A stretch of 41,345 bases of DNA, taken from positions 1 to 41,345 of the forward strand of contig NZ_AKJK01000071.1 in NCBI RefSeq assembly GCF_000282375.1, read 5' to 3'. A program made the translations under genes and the position numbers. Below the pieces are notes generated by a model, which made no database searches, was not told the DNA's origin, and saw nothing but the letters and a program-made list of their open reading frames with translations. Numbering within the stretch: the stretch's first letter is position 1; each line of letters begins with the position of its first letter. This document shows positions 33,101 to 41,345 of the stretch, piece by piece. The DNA comes from Pseudomonas sp. GM50 (GTDB lineage Bacteria > Pseudomonadota > Gammaproteobacteria > Pseudomonadales > Pseudomonadaceae).

Positions 33101-36100
33101 ACATCTCGCGGCTGTTCATCCTTCGCCCGGTCGCCACGACCCTGAGCATGCTGGCGATTATTCTGGCCGGCGTGATCGCCTATCGGCTGCTGCCGGTGTC
33201 GGCATTGCCTCAGGTCGATTACCCGACCATTCGCGTCATGACGCTCTATCCCGGTGCCAGCCCGGATGTCATGACCAGCGCCGTGACCGCGCCGCTGGAG
33301 CGTCAGTTCGGGCAGATGCCTGGCCTGACCCAGATGGCGTCCACCAGTTCTGGCGGCGCCTCGGTGCTGACCCTGCGGTTCAGCCTGGACATCAACATGG
33401 ACGTTGCCGAGCAGCAAGTGCAGGCCGCGATCAACGCCGCGACCAATTTGCTGCCCAAGGATTTGCCGGCACCGCCGGTGTACAACAAGGTCAACCCGGC
33501 GGACACCCCGGTGCTGACCCTCGCCATCACCTCAAAAACCATGCTGTTGCCCAAACTCAATGATCTGGTCGACACCCGCATGGCGCAGAAAATCGCCCAG
33601 ATCAGCGGCGTCGGCATGGTCAGCATTGCCGGTGGCCAGCGTCAGGCCGTGCGCATCAAGGTCAATCCCGAGGCCCTGGCGGCCAATGGCCTGAACCTGT
33701 CGGACGTGCGCACCCTGATCGGCGCTTCCAACGTCAATCAGCCCAAGGGCAACTTCGACGGCCCGACCCGGGTGTCGATGCTCGACGCCAACGACCAACT
33801 GACATCACCCAAGGACTACGCCAACCTGATCCTCGCCTACAGCAACGGCGCGCCGTTGCGGCTCAAGGATGTGGCAGAAATTGTCGATGGAGCCGAGAAC
33901 GAACGTCTGGCGGCGTGGGCCAATGAAAATCAGGCCGTGCTGCTGAATATCCAGCGCCAGCCCGGTGCCAACGTCATCGAAGTGGTCGACCGCATCAAGG
34001 CCTTGCTGCCAAGCATCACCGACAACCTGCCGGCCGGCCTCGAAGTTACCGTACTCACCGACCGCACCCAGACCATTCGCGCCTCGGTCACCGACGTGCA
34101 ACACGAACTGCTGATCGCCATCGCGCTGGTGGTGATGGTCACGTTCCTGTTCTTGCGGCGGGCCAGCGCCACGATCATTCCGTCGGTGGCCGTGCCGCTG
34201 TCATTAATCGGCACCTTCGGCGTGATGTACCTCGCAGGCTTTTCGGTCAACAACCTGACCCTGATGGCGCTGACCATCGCCACCGGTTTCGTGGTGGACG
34301 ATGCGATCGTGATGCTGGAGAACATTTCACGATTTATCGAGGAGGGCGACAGCCCGCTGCAAGCGGCGCTCAAGGGTGCCAAGCAGATTGGCTTCACCCT
34401 GATTTCCCTGACCCTGTCGCTGATCGCGGTACTGATTCCGCTGCTGTTCATGGCGGACGTGGTGGGGCGCTTGTTCCGCGAGTTTGCGATCACCCTGGCG
34501 GTGGCGATCCTGATTTCACTTGTCGTCTCCCTGACCCTGACGCCAATGATGTGCGCGCGGCTGCTCAAGCGTGAGCCCAAGGAAGCAGAACAGGGCCGGT
34601 TCTACCGCTCCAGTGGTGCCGCAATTGATTGGATGATCGCGGCTTACGGGCGCAAGTTAAAGTGGGTTCTCAAGCACCAACCGCTGACCTTGATGGTAGC
34701 TATCGGCACGCTGGCGTTGACGGTGTTCCTGTACATGGTGGTGCCCAAGGGTTTCTTCCCGGTGCAGGACACTGGGGTGATCCAGGGTATTTCCGAGGCG
34801 CCGCAGTCGATTTCCTTTGCGGCGATGAGCGAGCGGCAGCAGGAACTGGCCAAGGTGATCCTGGCCGATCCGGCGGTCGAGAGCCTGTCGTCCTACATCG
34901 GGGTCGATGGCGACAACTCGACGCTGAACAGTGGCCGGCTGCTGATCAACCTCAAGTCCCACAGCAATCGCGACCTGAGCGCCACCGAAGTGATTGCGCG
35001 TCTGCAACCGGAACTGGACAAGCTGATCGGCATTCGCCTGTTCATGCAGCCGGTGCAGGACCTGACCATCGAAGACCGGGTCAGCCGCACGCAGTATCAG
35101 TTCAGCATGTCGTCGCCGGATTCCGAGTTGCTCAGCCTGTGGAGCGGGCGTCTGGTGGAGGCGCTGGCGCAACGGCCGGAGCTGACCGACGTCGCCAGCG
35201 ATTTGCAGGACAAGGGCTTGCAGGTGTATCTGGTGATCGACCGTGATGCGGCGTCGCGGGTCGGTGTATCGGTGTCGAACATCACCGACGCACTGTACGA
35301 CGCCTTCGGTCAGCGGCAGATTTCCACCATTTATACCCAGGCCAGCCAATACCGCGTGGTGCTGCAATCGCAGTCCGGCGAGAAGATCGGCCCGGATGCG
35401 CTGAACCAGATTCACGTCAAGACCACCGATGGCGGTCAGGTGCGCCTGTCCAGCCTGGCGCATGTCGAGGAGCGTCAGGCGCAACTGGCGATCACCCACA
35501 TCGGCCAGTTCCCGGCGGTGATGATGTCCTTCAACCTGGCGCCCGGCGTGGCACTGGGGCATGCGGTGCAGATCATCGATCAGGTGCAGAAAGACATCGG
35601 CATGCCGATTGGCGTGCAGACTCAGTTCCAGGGCGCGGCCGAAGCGTTCCAGGCGTCGCTGTCGAGCACCTTGCTGCTGATTCTGGCGGCAGTGGTGACC
35701 ATGTACATCGTGCTCGGCGTGCTCTACGAGAGTTACATTCACCCGATCACCATTCTCTCCACCTTGCCCTCGGCGGCGGTCGGCGCCTTGCTGGCGCTGC
35801 TGTTGAGCGGCAATGACCTAGGGATGATCGCGATCATCGGCATCATTTTGCTGATCGGCATCGTGAAAAAGAACGCGATCATGATGATCGACTTCGCGCT
35901 CGAGGCGGAACGTAACCAAGGCATGGACCCGGAAACGGCGATCTATCAGGCGGCGCTCCTGCGCTTTCGGCCGATTCTTATGACCACCCTGGCGGCGTTG
36001 TTCGGTGCCGTGCCATTGATGCTGGCCACCGGTTCCGGCGCGGAACTGCGCCAGCCTCTGGGTCTGGTGATGGTGGGTGGCTTGCTGGTGAGTCAGGTGC

Positions 36101-36201
36101 TGACCTTGTTCACCACACCCGTCATTTACTTGTACTTCGATCGCCTCGGACGGCGCTGGGGCCGTAAATCTGACACCGTGGAAGCGGTAGAACAGCCATG
36201 A
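33097..36201 (+). CDS. muxB: RND efflux pump subunit MuxB (MdtB-like)
   Basis: 1034 residues, full-length RND transporter with 12 membrane helices and two large periplasmic loops (about 40-330 and 560-865). N-terminus MNISRLFILRPVATTLSMLA is typical. The proton-relay pair D401-D402 lies in GFVVDDAIVMLENISR, and the partner lysine region in helix 10 is VKKNAIMMIDFALEAE. With MuxC it forms the mixed trimer of this pump type, which needs both RND proteins. ATGA overlaps at both ends tie it into the four-gene operon. Confidence 0.95.
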   Translation: MNISRLFILRPVATTLSMLAIILAGVIAYRLLPVSALPQVDYPTIRVMTLYPGASPDVMTSAVTAPLERQFGQMPGLTQMASTSSGGASVLTLRFSLDINMDVAEQQVQAAINAATNLLPKDLPAPPVYNKVNPADTPVLTLAITSKTMLLPKLNDLVDTRMAQKIAQISGVGMVSIAGGQRQAVRIKVNPEALAANGLNLSDVRTLIGASNVNQPKGNFDGPTRVSMLDANDQLTSPKDYANLILAYSNGAPLRLKDVAEIVDGAENERLAAWANENQAVLLNIQRQPGANVIEVVDRIKALLPSITDNLPAGLEVTVLTDRTQTIRASVTDVQHELLIAIALVVMVTFLFLRRASATIIPSVAVPLSLIGTFGVMYLAGFSVNNLTLMALTIATGFVVDDAIVMLENISRFIEEGDSPLQAALKGAKQIGFTLISLTLSLIAVLIPLLFMADVVGRLFREFAITLAVAILISLVVSLTLTPMMCARLLKREPKEAEQGRFYRSSGAAIDWMIAAYGRKLKWVLKHQPLTLMVAIGTLALTVFLYMVVPKGFFPVQDTGVIQGISEAPQSISFAAMSERQQELAKVILADPAVESLSSYIGVDGDNSTLNSGRLLINLKSHSNRDLSATEVIARLQPELDKLIGIRLFMQPVQDLTIEDRVSRTQYQFSMSSPDSELLSLWSGRLVEALAQRPELTDVASDLQDKGLQVYLVIDRDAASRVGVSVSNITDALYDAFGQRQISTIYTQASQYRVVLQSQSGEKIGPDALNQIHVKTTDGGQVRLSSLAHVEERQAQLAITHIGQFPAVMMSFNLAPGVALGHAVQIIDQVQKDIGMPIGVQTQFQGAAEAFQASLSSTLLLILAAVVTMYIVLGVLYESYIHPITILSTLPSAAVGALLALLLSGNDLGMIAIIGIILLIGIVKKNAIMMIDFALEAERNQGMDPETAIYQAALLRFRPILMTTLAALFGAVPLMLATGSGAELRQPLGLVMVGGLLVSQVLTLFTTPVIYLYFDRLGRRWGRKSDTVEAVEQP

Positions 36202-39200
36202 ACCTGTCCGGACCTTTCATCAAGCGCCCAGTCGCAACGATGCTGCTGAGCCTGGCGATCATGCTGCTGGGCGGTGTGAGCTTCGGCCTGTTGCCGGTGT
36301 CGCCGCTGCCGCAGATGGACTTCCCGGTGATCGTGGTCCAGGCCAGCTTGCCCGGTGCGAGCCCGGAGGTCATGGCCTCGACCGTGGCCACGCCGCTTGA
36401 GCGTTCCTTCGGCGCTATCGCCGGGGTCAACACCATGAGCAGCCGTTCCAGCCAGGGTTCGACCCGAGTGATTCTGCAGTTCGACCTGGACCGCGACATC
36501 AACGGCGCGGCGCGGGAAGTGCAGGCGGCGATCAATGCCTCGCGCAACCTGCTGCCGAGCGGGATGCGCAGCATGCCGACCTACAAGAAGGTCAATCCGT
36601 CCCAGGCGCCGATCATGGTGCTGTCGCTGACCTCGGACGTGCTGGAAAAAGGCCAGCTCTACGATTTGGCCTCGACCATCCTGTCGCAGAGCTTGTCCCA
36701 GGTGCAGGGCGTGGGTGAAGTGCAGATCGGTGGCAGTTCGTTGCCGGCGGTGCGCATCGAACTCGAACCCCAGGCGCTCAACCAGTACGGCGTGGCCCTG
36801 GACGATGTGCGCACCACCATCGCCAACGCCAACGTGCGCCGGCCCAAGGGCTCGGTCGAAGATGGCCAGCGGCTGTGGCAGGTGCAGGCCAACGATCAAC
36901 TGGAAAAGGCCAAGGATTACGAGTCGCTGATCATTCACTACGCGGACGGCGCCGCCCTGCGCCTGAAGGATGTGGCCAAGGTCAGTGACGGCGTCGAGGA
37001 CCGCTACAACAGCGGGTTCTTTAACGACGACGCGGCGGTATTGCTGGTGATCAACCGCCAGGCCGGTGCCAACATCATCGAGACGGTCAACGAGATCAAG
37101 GCGCAATTGCCGGCGTTGCAGGCCGTGCTGCCGGCCAGCGTCAAACTGAACCTGGCGATGGACCGTTCGCCGGTAATCAAGGCCACCCTGCATGAAGCGG
37201 AAATGACCCTGCTGATTGCCGTGGCGCTGGTGATTCTGGTGGTGTTCCTGTTTCTCGGTAACTTCCGTGCCTCGCTGATTCCGACCCTGGCGGTGCCGGT
37301 GTCGCTGGTGGGCACGTTTGCGGTGATGTACCTCTACGGGTTCTCCCTGAACAACCTGTCGCTGATGGCGCTGATCCTGGCCACCGGGCTGGTGGTGGAC
37401 GACGCCATCGTGGTGCTGGAGAACATTTCCCGGCACATCGACAAGGGCGTGCCGCCGATGAAGGCCGCGTACCTGGGGGCCCAGGAAGTCGGTTTCACGC
37501 TGCTGTCGATGAACGTCTCGCTGGTGGCGGTGTTCCTGTCGATCCTGTTCATGGGCGGGATCATCGAAAGCCTGTTCCGCGAGTTTTCCATCACCCTCGC
37601 GGCGGCCATTGTGGTGTCGCTGCTGGTGTCGCTGACGCTGACGCCGATGCTCTGCGCCCGCTGGCTCAAGCCGCATACGCCGGGGCAGGAAAACCGCCTG
37701 CAGCGCTGGAGCCAGCGGACCAACGAGTGGATGGTCGGCAAATATGCCACCAGTCTCGATTGGGTGTTGCGTCACCGTCGACTGACCCTGCTCAGTCTGC
37801 TCGTGACGATTGGTGTGAACATCGCGCTGTATATCGTTGTTCCTAAAACATTTTTACCTCAGCAAGACACCGGCCAGTTGATCGGTTTCGTGCGTGGCGA
37901 TGACGGGCTGTCGTTCAGCGTGATGCAGCCGAAAATGGAAATCTTCCGCCGCGCCGTGCTCAAGGACGAGGCGGTGCAAAGCGTTGCCGGATTCATCGGT
38001 GGCAACAACGGCACCAACAACGCCTTCATGCTGGTGCGGCTCAAACCGATCAAGGAACGCAACCTGTCTGCGCAGAAAGTCATCGAACGCCTGCGCAAGG
38101 AAATGCCCAAGGTGCCCGGTGCGCAATTGATGCTGATGGCGGATCAGGACCTGCAATTCGGTGGCGGTCGCGAGCAGACCACTTCGCAGTATTCCTACAT
38201 CCTGCAAAGCGGCGATCTCGGCGCGTTGCGTGAGTGGTATCCGAAAGTCGTCGCCGCCCTCAAGGCGCTGCCGGAACTGACGGCGATCGACGCGCGCGAA
38301 GGCCGTGGCGCCCAGCAAGTGACCCTGATTGTCGACCGCGATCAGGCCAAGCGTCTGGGCGTGGACATGGACATGGTCACCGCAGTGCTGAACAACGCCT
38401 ACAGCCAGCGGCAGATTTCGACGATCTACGACAGCCTCAACCAGTATCAGGTGGTGATGGAGGTCAATCCGAAATACGCGCAAGACCCGATCACCCTGAA
38501 TCAGGTGAAAGTGATCACTGCCGACGGTGCGCGGATTCCGCTGTCGACCATCGCTCACTATGAAAACAGCCTGGAAGACGACCGGGTCAGCCACGAAGGC
38601 CAGTTCGCTTCGGAAAGCATCGCTTTCGACATGGCCGAAGGCGTGACGGTGGAGCAGGGCTCGGCGGCCATCGAGCGGGCGATTGCCAAGGTCGGTTTGC
38701 CGGAAGACGTCATCGCGAAAATGGCCGGTACCGCCGATGCGTTTGCCGCGACCCAGAAGAGCCAGCCGTGGATGATCCTCGGTGCGCTGGTGGCGGTGTA
38801 TCTGGTGCTCGGCGTGCTGTATGAAAGCTACATCCACCCGCTGACCATTCTCTCGACCTTGCCGTCCGCCGGGGTCGGGGCGTTGCTGTCGATCTATGTG
38901 CTGGGCGGCGAGTTCAGCCTGATCTCCTTGCTCGGGTTGTTTTTGCTGATTGGCGTGGTGAAGAAAAACGCCATTTTGATGATCGACCTGGCGCTGCAAC
39001 TGGAACGGCACCAAGGCCTTGAGCCGCTGGAGTCGATCCGCAGCGCTTGTCTGCAACGTCTGCGACCGATTCTGATGACCACCCTGGCGGCAATCCTCGG
39101 CGCCTTGCCGTTGCTGCTGAGCCGTGCCGAAGGGGCGGAAATGCGTCAGCCGCTGGGCCTGACCATCATTGGCGGGCTGGTCTTCAGCCAGGTGCTGACG

Positions 39201-39305
39201 CTTTACACCACCCCGGTGGTTTACCTCTATCTCGACAAACTGCGCCATCGCTTCAACCACTGGCGTGGGGTGCGTACCGATGCTGCTCTGGAAACTCCGC
39301 TATGA
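36198..39305 (+). CDS. muxC: RND efflux pump subunit MuxC (MdtC-like)
   Basis: 1035 residues, second RND transporter of the operon, same length and topology as MuxB. The proton-relay pair D401-D402 is in GLVVDDAIVVLENISRHI and the helix-10 lysine in VKKNAILMIDLALQLE, so both subunits keep the relay. It ends in a short hydrophilic tail (RGVRTDAALETPL). Overlaps muxB and opmB by four bases each. Confidence 0.95.
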   Translation: MNLSGPFIKRPVATMLLSLAIMLLGGVSFGLLPVSPLPQMDFPVIVVQASLPGASPEVMASTVATPLERSFGAIAGVNTMSSRSSQGSTRVILQFDLDRDINGAAREVQAAINASRNLLPSGMRSMPTYKKVNPSQAPIMVLSLTSDVLEKGQLYDLASTILSQSLSQVQGVGEVQIGGSSLPAVRIELEPQALNQYGVALDDVRTTIANANVRRPKGSVEDGQRLWQVQANDQLEKAKDYESLIIHYADGAALRLKDVAKVSDGVEDRYNSGFFNDDAAVLLVINRQAGANIIETVNEIKAQLPALQAVLPASVKLNLAMDRSPVIKATLHEAEMTLLIAVALVILVVFLFLGNFRASLIPTLAVPVSLVGTFAVMYLYGFSLNNLSLMALILATGLVVDDAIVVLENISRHIDKGVPPMKAAYLGAQEVGFTLLSMNVSLVAVFLSILFMGGIIESLFREFSITLAAAIVVSLLVSLTLTPMLCARWLKPHTPGQENRLQRWSQRTNEWMVGKYATSLDWVLRHRRLTLLSLLVTIGVNIALYIVVPKTFLPQQDTGQLIGFVRGDDGLSFSVMQPKMEIFRRAVLKDEAVQSVAGFIGGNNGTNNAFMLVRLKPIKERNLSAQKVIERLRKEMPKVPGAQLMLMADQDLQFGGGREQTTSQYSYILQSGDLGALREWYPKVVAALKALPELTAIDAREGRGAQQVTLIVDRDQAKRLGVDMDMVTAVLNNAYSQRQISTIYDSLNQYQVVMEVNPKYAQDPITLNQVKVITADGARIPLSTIAHYENSLEDDRVSHEGQFASESIAFDMAEGVTVEQGSAAIERAIAKVGLPEDVIAKMAGTADAFAATQKSQPWMILGALVAVYLVLGVLYESYIHPLTILSTLPSAGVGALLSIYVLGGEFSLISLLGLFLLIGVVKKNAILMIDLALQLERHQGLEPLESIRSACLQRLRPILMTTLAAILGALPLLLSRAEGAEMRQPLGLTIIGGLVFSQVLTLYTTPVVYLYLDKLRHRFNHWRGVRTDAALETPL

Positions 39306-40783
39306 CTGACCGTTCGCTTATAAACCTGGCTGCACCGCTGATCACGGCCAGAGGCTCGCGCTTGCTGAGCCTGTCGCTGTGCGTGGCGATGCTCAGCGCC
39401 TGCGCCATCGGCCCGGATTACCAGCGCCCGCAAGCCGCCGCGCCGGCACAGTACAAGGAAGCGGCTGGCTGGCGTCAGGCCAACCCCAGCGATTCTCTGG
39501 CGCGTGGTGCCTGGTGGGAGCTGTATGGTGACCAGCAGCTCAATGGCCTGATCGAAAAACTCAACAGCGCCAACCAGACCGTCGCTCAGTCTGAAGCCCA
39601 GTACCGCCAGGCCCAGGCTTTGGTGCGCAGTGCCCGGGGGGCGTTTTTCCCGACGGTGGACCTGACGGTCGGGAAAACCCGTTCCAGCCAAGGCACCGGT
39701 AGCAGCAGCTCGAGCCTGAGCAGTTCCTCCAGCGGTATTCGCGACACCTACACCGCGCAGGCCGGGGTTAGTTGGGAAGCGGACGTCTGGGGCAAATTGC
39801 GCCGAGGCCTGGAAGCCGACACCGCCAACGCCGAGGCGAGTTTTGCCGATCTGGCGGCGATGCGCCTGAGCCAGCAATCGGAGCTGGTGCAGAACTATCT
39901 GCAATTGCGGGTGATCGACGAACAGAAACGCCTGCTGGAAGCGACGGTCGAGGCCTATCAGCGTTCGCTGACCATGACCGAAAACCAGTACCGCGCGGGC
40001 GTCTCCGGCAAGGACGCAGTGGCCCAGGCCACCACTCAGCTCAAAAGCACTCAGGCGGAGATGGTCGACCTGATCTGGCAGCGTGCGCAGTTCGAGAACG
40101 CCATTGCTGTACTGATTGGTCTGCCGCCAGCCGAGTTCAGCCTGGCTGAAACCCAAGACATCCCTGCATTGCCGCAGGTGCCGTTGAGCCTGCCTTCGCA
40201 GTTGCTGGAACGCCGCCCGGACATCGCCTCCGCCGAGCGCTCGGTGATGGCCGCCAACGCCAACATCGGCGTGGCCAAAGCCGCCTACTACCCAGACCTG
40301 ACCCTGAGCCTGAACGGCGGTTATAGCAGCAGCACCTCTAGCAACTGGATCAGCGTGCCGAACCGCTTCTGGTCGGTCGGCCCGCAACTGGCCATGACCC
40401 TGTTCGACGGCGGGCAGCGCTCGGCGGAAGTCGATCGCAGCGAAGCGGCCTATGACGAGACCGTCGCCAAGTACCGCCAGACCGTGCTCGACGGCTTTCG
40501 TGAAGTGGAAAACTATCTGGTGCAGCTCAAGGTGTTGGAAGACGAGGCCAAGGTGCGTCAGGAAGCCCTGGAGGCGGCGCGCGAATCCCTTCGCTTGACC
40601 CGGAATCAGTACAAGGCCGGGCTGATTGCCTATCTGGATGTGGTGGTGGTTCAAGCCACGGCGTTGAGCAACGAGCGCAACGTACTGAGCTTGCTGCAGA
40701 GCCGCTTGATCGCCAGCGTGCAGTTGATCGCCGCGCTGGGCGGCGGGTGGGACGGGCAGCTTCAGGTGAGCGACAAGCAATAG
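39302..40783 (+). CDS. opmB: Outer-membrane efflux channel OpmB (NodT/TolC family lipoprotein)
   Basis: 493 residues from ATG 39302, overlapping the muxC stop. Lipoprotein signal ending CVAMLSAC, then IGPDYQRPQAAAPAQYKEAA, the usual start of NodT-family channels, and two outer-membrane factor repeats (about 75-270 and 285-480) with long helices and the LLERRPDIASAERSVMAANA motif. A Ser-rich loop (about 125-145, GTGSSSSSLSSSSSG) lies in the first beta segment. Makes the exit duct for MuxABC. A REPIN follows. Confidence 0.95.
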   Translation: MTDRSLINLAAPLITARGSRLLSLSLCVAMLSACAIGPDYQRPQAAAPAQYKEAAGWRQANPSDSLARGAWWELYGDQQLNGLIEKLNSANQTVAQSEAQYRQAQALVRSARGAFFPTVDLTVGKTRSSQGTGSSSSSLSSSSSGIRDTYTAQAGVSWEADVWGKLRRGLEADTANAEASFADLAAMRLSQQSELVQNYLQLRVIDEQKRLLEATVEAYQRSLTMTENQYRAGVSGKDAVAQATTQLKSTQAEMVDLIWQRAQFENAIAVLIGLPPAEFSLAETQDIPALPQVPLSLPSQLLERRPDIASAERSVMAANANIGVAKAAYYPDLTLSLNGGYSSSTSSNWISVPNRFWSVGPQLAMTLFDGGQRSAEVDRSEAAYDETVAKYRQTVLDGFREVENYLVQLKVLEDEAKVRQEALEAARESLRLTRNQYKAGLIAYLDVVVVQATALSNERNVLSLLQSRLIASVQLIAALGGGWDGQLQVSDKQ

Positions 40784-40813
40784 CAAAAGTCAATAAATCC
40801 GAGCGAAGAAGAT

Positions 40814-40907
40814 CCTGTAGGAGCGAGGCTTGCCCGCGAAGAATGCGCCGCGGTTTTTCAGGTATTACGCGTCATCGTTCTTCGCGGGCAAGCCTCGCTC
40901 CTACAGG
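40814..40907. repeat. REPIN, CTGTAGGAGCGAGG type
   Basis: Perfect inverted arms; the spacer read on the minus strand is almost identical to those at 15011-15102 and 22809-22914. It lies 30 bases after opmB and could end the mux transcript. The remaining 138 bases to the next gene hold no gene. Confidence 0.92.
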
Positions 40908-41045
40908 TCATGTGCCTTGAGTTACCGTCATCTTGATGGCCTTTTGATGACTTTGTGAGTGCGTTCGTCCGCGGAATCAGTACAATCGCCGACTTTGCTC
41001 CCAGTGAACGAACGCGGCACGGCGGGGGCGGTCGTGAGAAGTCCC

Positions 41046-41345
41046 ATGCTCATCGGTAGTTATTCCTTTACGCTGGTTTTCATATCGCTCTGTGTGGCGA
41101 TACTTGCCTCTTATACCGCGCTAGACCTCACCGGTCGCATCGCCACGGCCAAGGGCCGGGCAGTGCATCTGTGGATGGCGGGCGGCGCTTTTGCGATGGG
41201 GGTTGGCGTGTGGTCGATGCATTTCATCGGCATGCTCGCATTCACATTGCCGATCGATCTGGGCTACGACGTCACCCTCACATCGCTATCGCTGTTGATC
41301 GCGGTCCTGTCTTGCGGCTTTGCCCTGTGGCTGGTCAGCCAGCCA
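41046..41345 (+). CDS. MHYT-domain membrane signalling protein (5' part; probably a c-di-GMP enzyme)
   Basis: The first 100 residues only; the gene runs off the window. ATG 41046 is used, with an in-frame GTG at 41034 as alternative. Three membrane helices are visible (YSFTLVFISLCVAILASYT; GGAFAMGVGVWSMHFIGML; SLSLLIAVLSCGFALWLV) and WSMHFIGMLAF is the MHYT repeat motif, thought to bind copper and sense a gas or redox signal. In Pseudomonas such sensors (MucR, NbdA) carry GGDEF/EAL domains further on; these are outside the window. Confidence 0.82.
   Translation, partial: MLIGSYSFTLVFISLCVAILASYTALDLTGRIATAKGRAVHLWMAGGAFAMGVGVWSMHFIGMLAFTLPIDLGYDVTLTSLSLLIAVLSCGFALWLVSQP

Noticed and set aside
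36126..37775. Long minus-strand frame opposite muxC, rich in His/Gln/Arg
   Set aside because: Antisense shadow of a full-length RND gene; composition is that of a complement of GC-rich codons.
1..41345. tRNA, rRNA or RAYT transposase genes
   Set aside because: No cloverleaf-like segment with CCA end, no rRNA motifs, and no gene with a Y1 HUH transposase signature was seen despite many REPINs.

Overview
The window reads as a chromosomal segment of a Pseudomonas species, most likely of the P. fluorescens group. The evidence is high-GC coding, many REP/REPIN palindromes of the TGTGGGAGCGAGC, TGTAGGAGCGAGG and TGTGGCGAGGGGGCTTGC types, a DUF6124-family gene, and gene orders I know from P. aeruginosa (PA0691-PA0701, ccoN4/PA4134 with PA4129/PA4130, and muxABC-opmB). 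All family names come from reading the sequence; no database search was run.

Layout. (1) 1-682: a strongly structured non-coding leader, then a DUF6124-family gene. (2) 1072-11276: a long plus-strand operon: phdA-like gene, TpsB transporter (pdtB-like), a dedicated ExbB/ExbD/TonB motor whose ExbB carries a large DUF2341/LamG periplasmic part, a porin, a coiled-coil periplasmic protein, a YbjN-domain protein, a parvulin PPIase and a LysR regulator. No TpsA exoprotein lies next to it. (3) 11403-14160, minus strand: a possible tiny secreted peptide and a compact trio (GNAT acyltransferase, fatty-acid desaturase, ferritin-like PF10118 'metal-dependent hydrolase'). (4) 14490-18385: a GNAT acetyltransferase, an Asp/Glu racemase, a protein of repeated Ig-like beta domains and an unknown protein. 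(5) 18556-22813: orphan cbb3 oxidase subunit ccoN4 with a small membrane partner, divergent from a CysI-type sulfite/nitrite reductase and a DUF934 protein. (6) 23011-25628: a membrane protein, a DUF3313-like lipoprotein and a YciI-family protein. (7) 25854-30358: a bacteriocin locus. (8) 30406-31606: SRPBCC protein and thiol peroxidase tpx. (9) 31784-40783: the RND efflux operon muxA-muxB-muxC-opmB. (10) 41046-end: start of an MHYT-domain signalling protein.

The most unusual content is the bacteriocin locus. The 855-residue toxin carries two tandem colicin-E9-type DNase domains. The first has lost every catalytic and metal-binding histidine, while the second is intact. An Im9-like immunity gene overlaps the toxin stop codon. 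The next gene fuses a second Im9-like immunity domain to a pyocin-S translocation domain and stops where a nuclease would begin. I suggest (inference) that the fused immunity domain is the original partner of the decayed DNase domain and that the intact DNase plus small immunity gene is a later, more AT-rich acquisition. Other points of interest are the two-hairpin leader with identical loops, REPINs nested inside REPIN arms at two places, three REPINs sharing one spacer, a REPIN that supplies a gene's stop codon, and the two-di-iron-enzyme trio.
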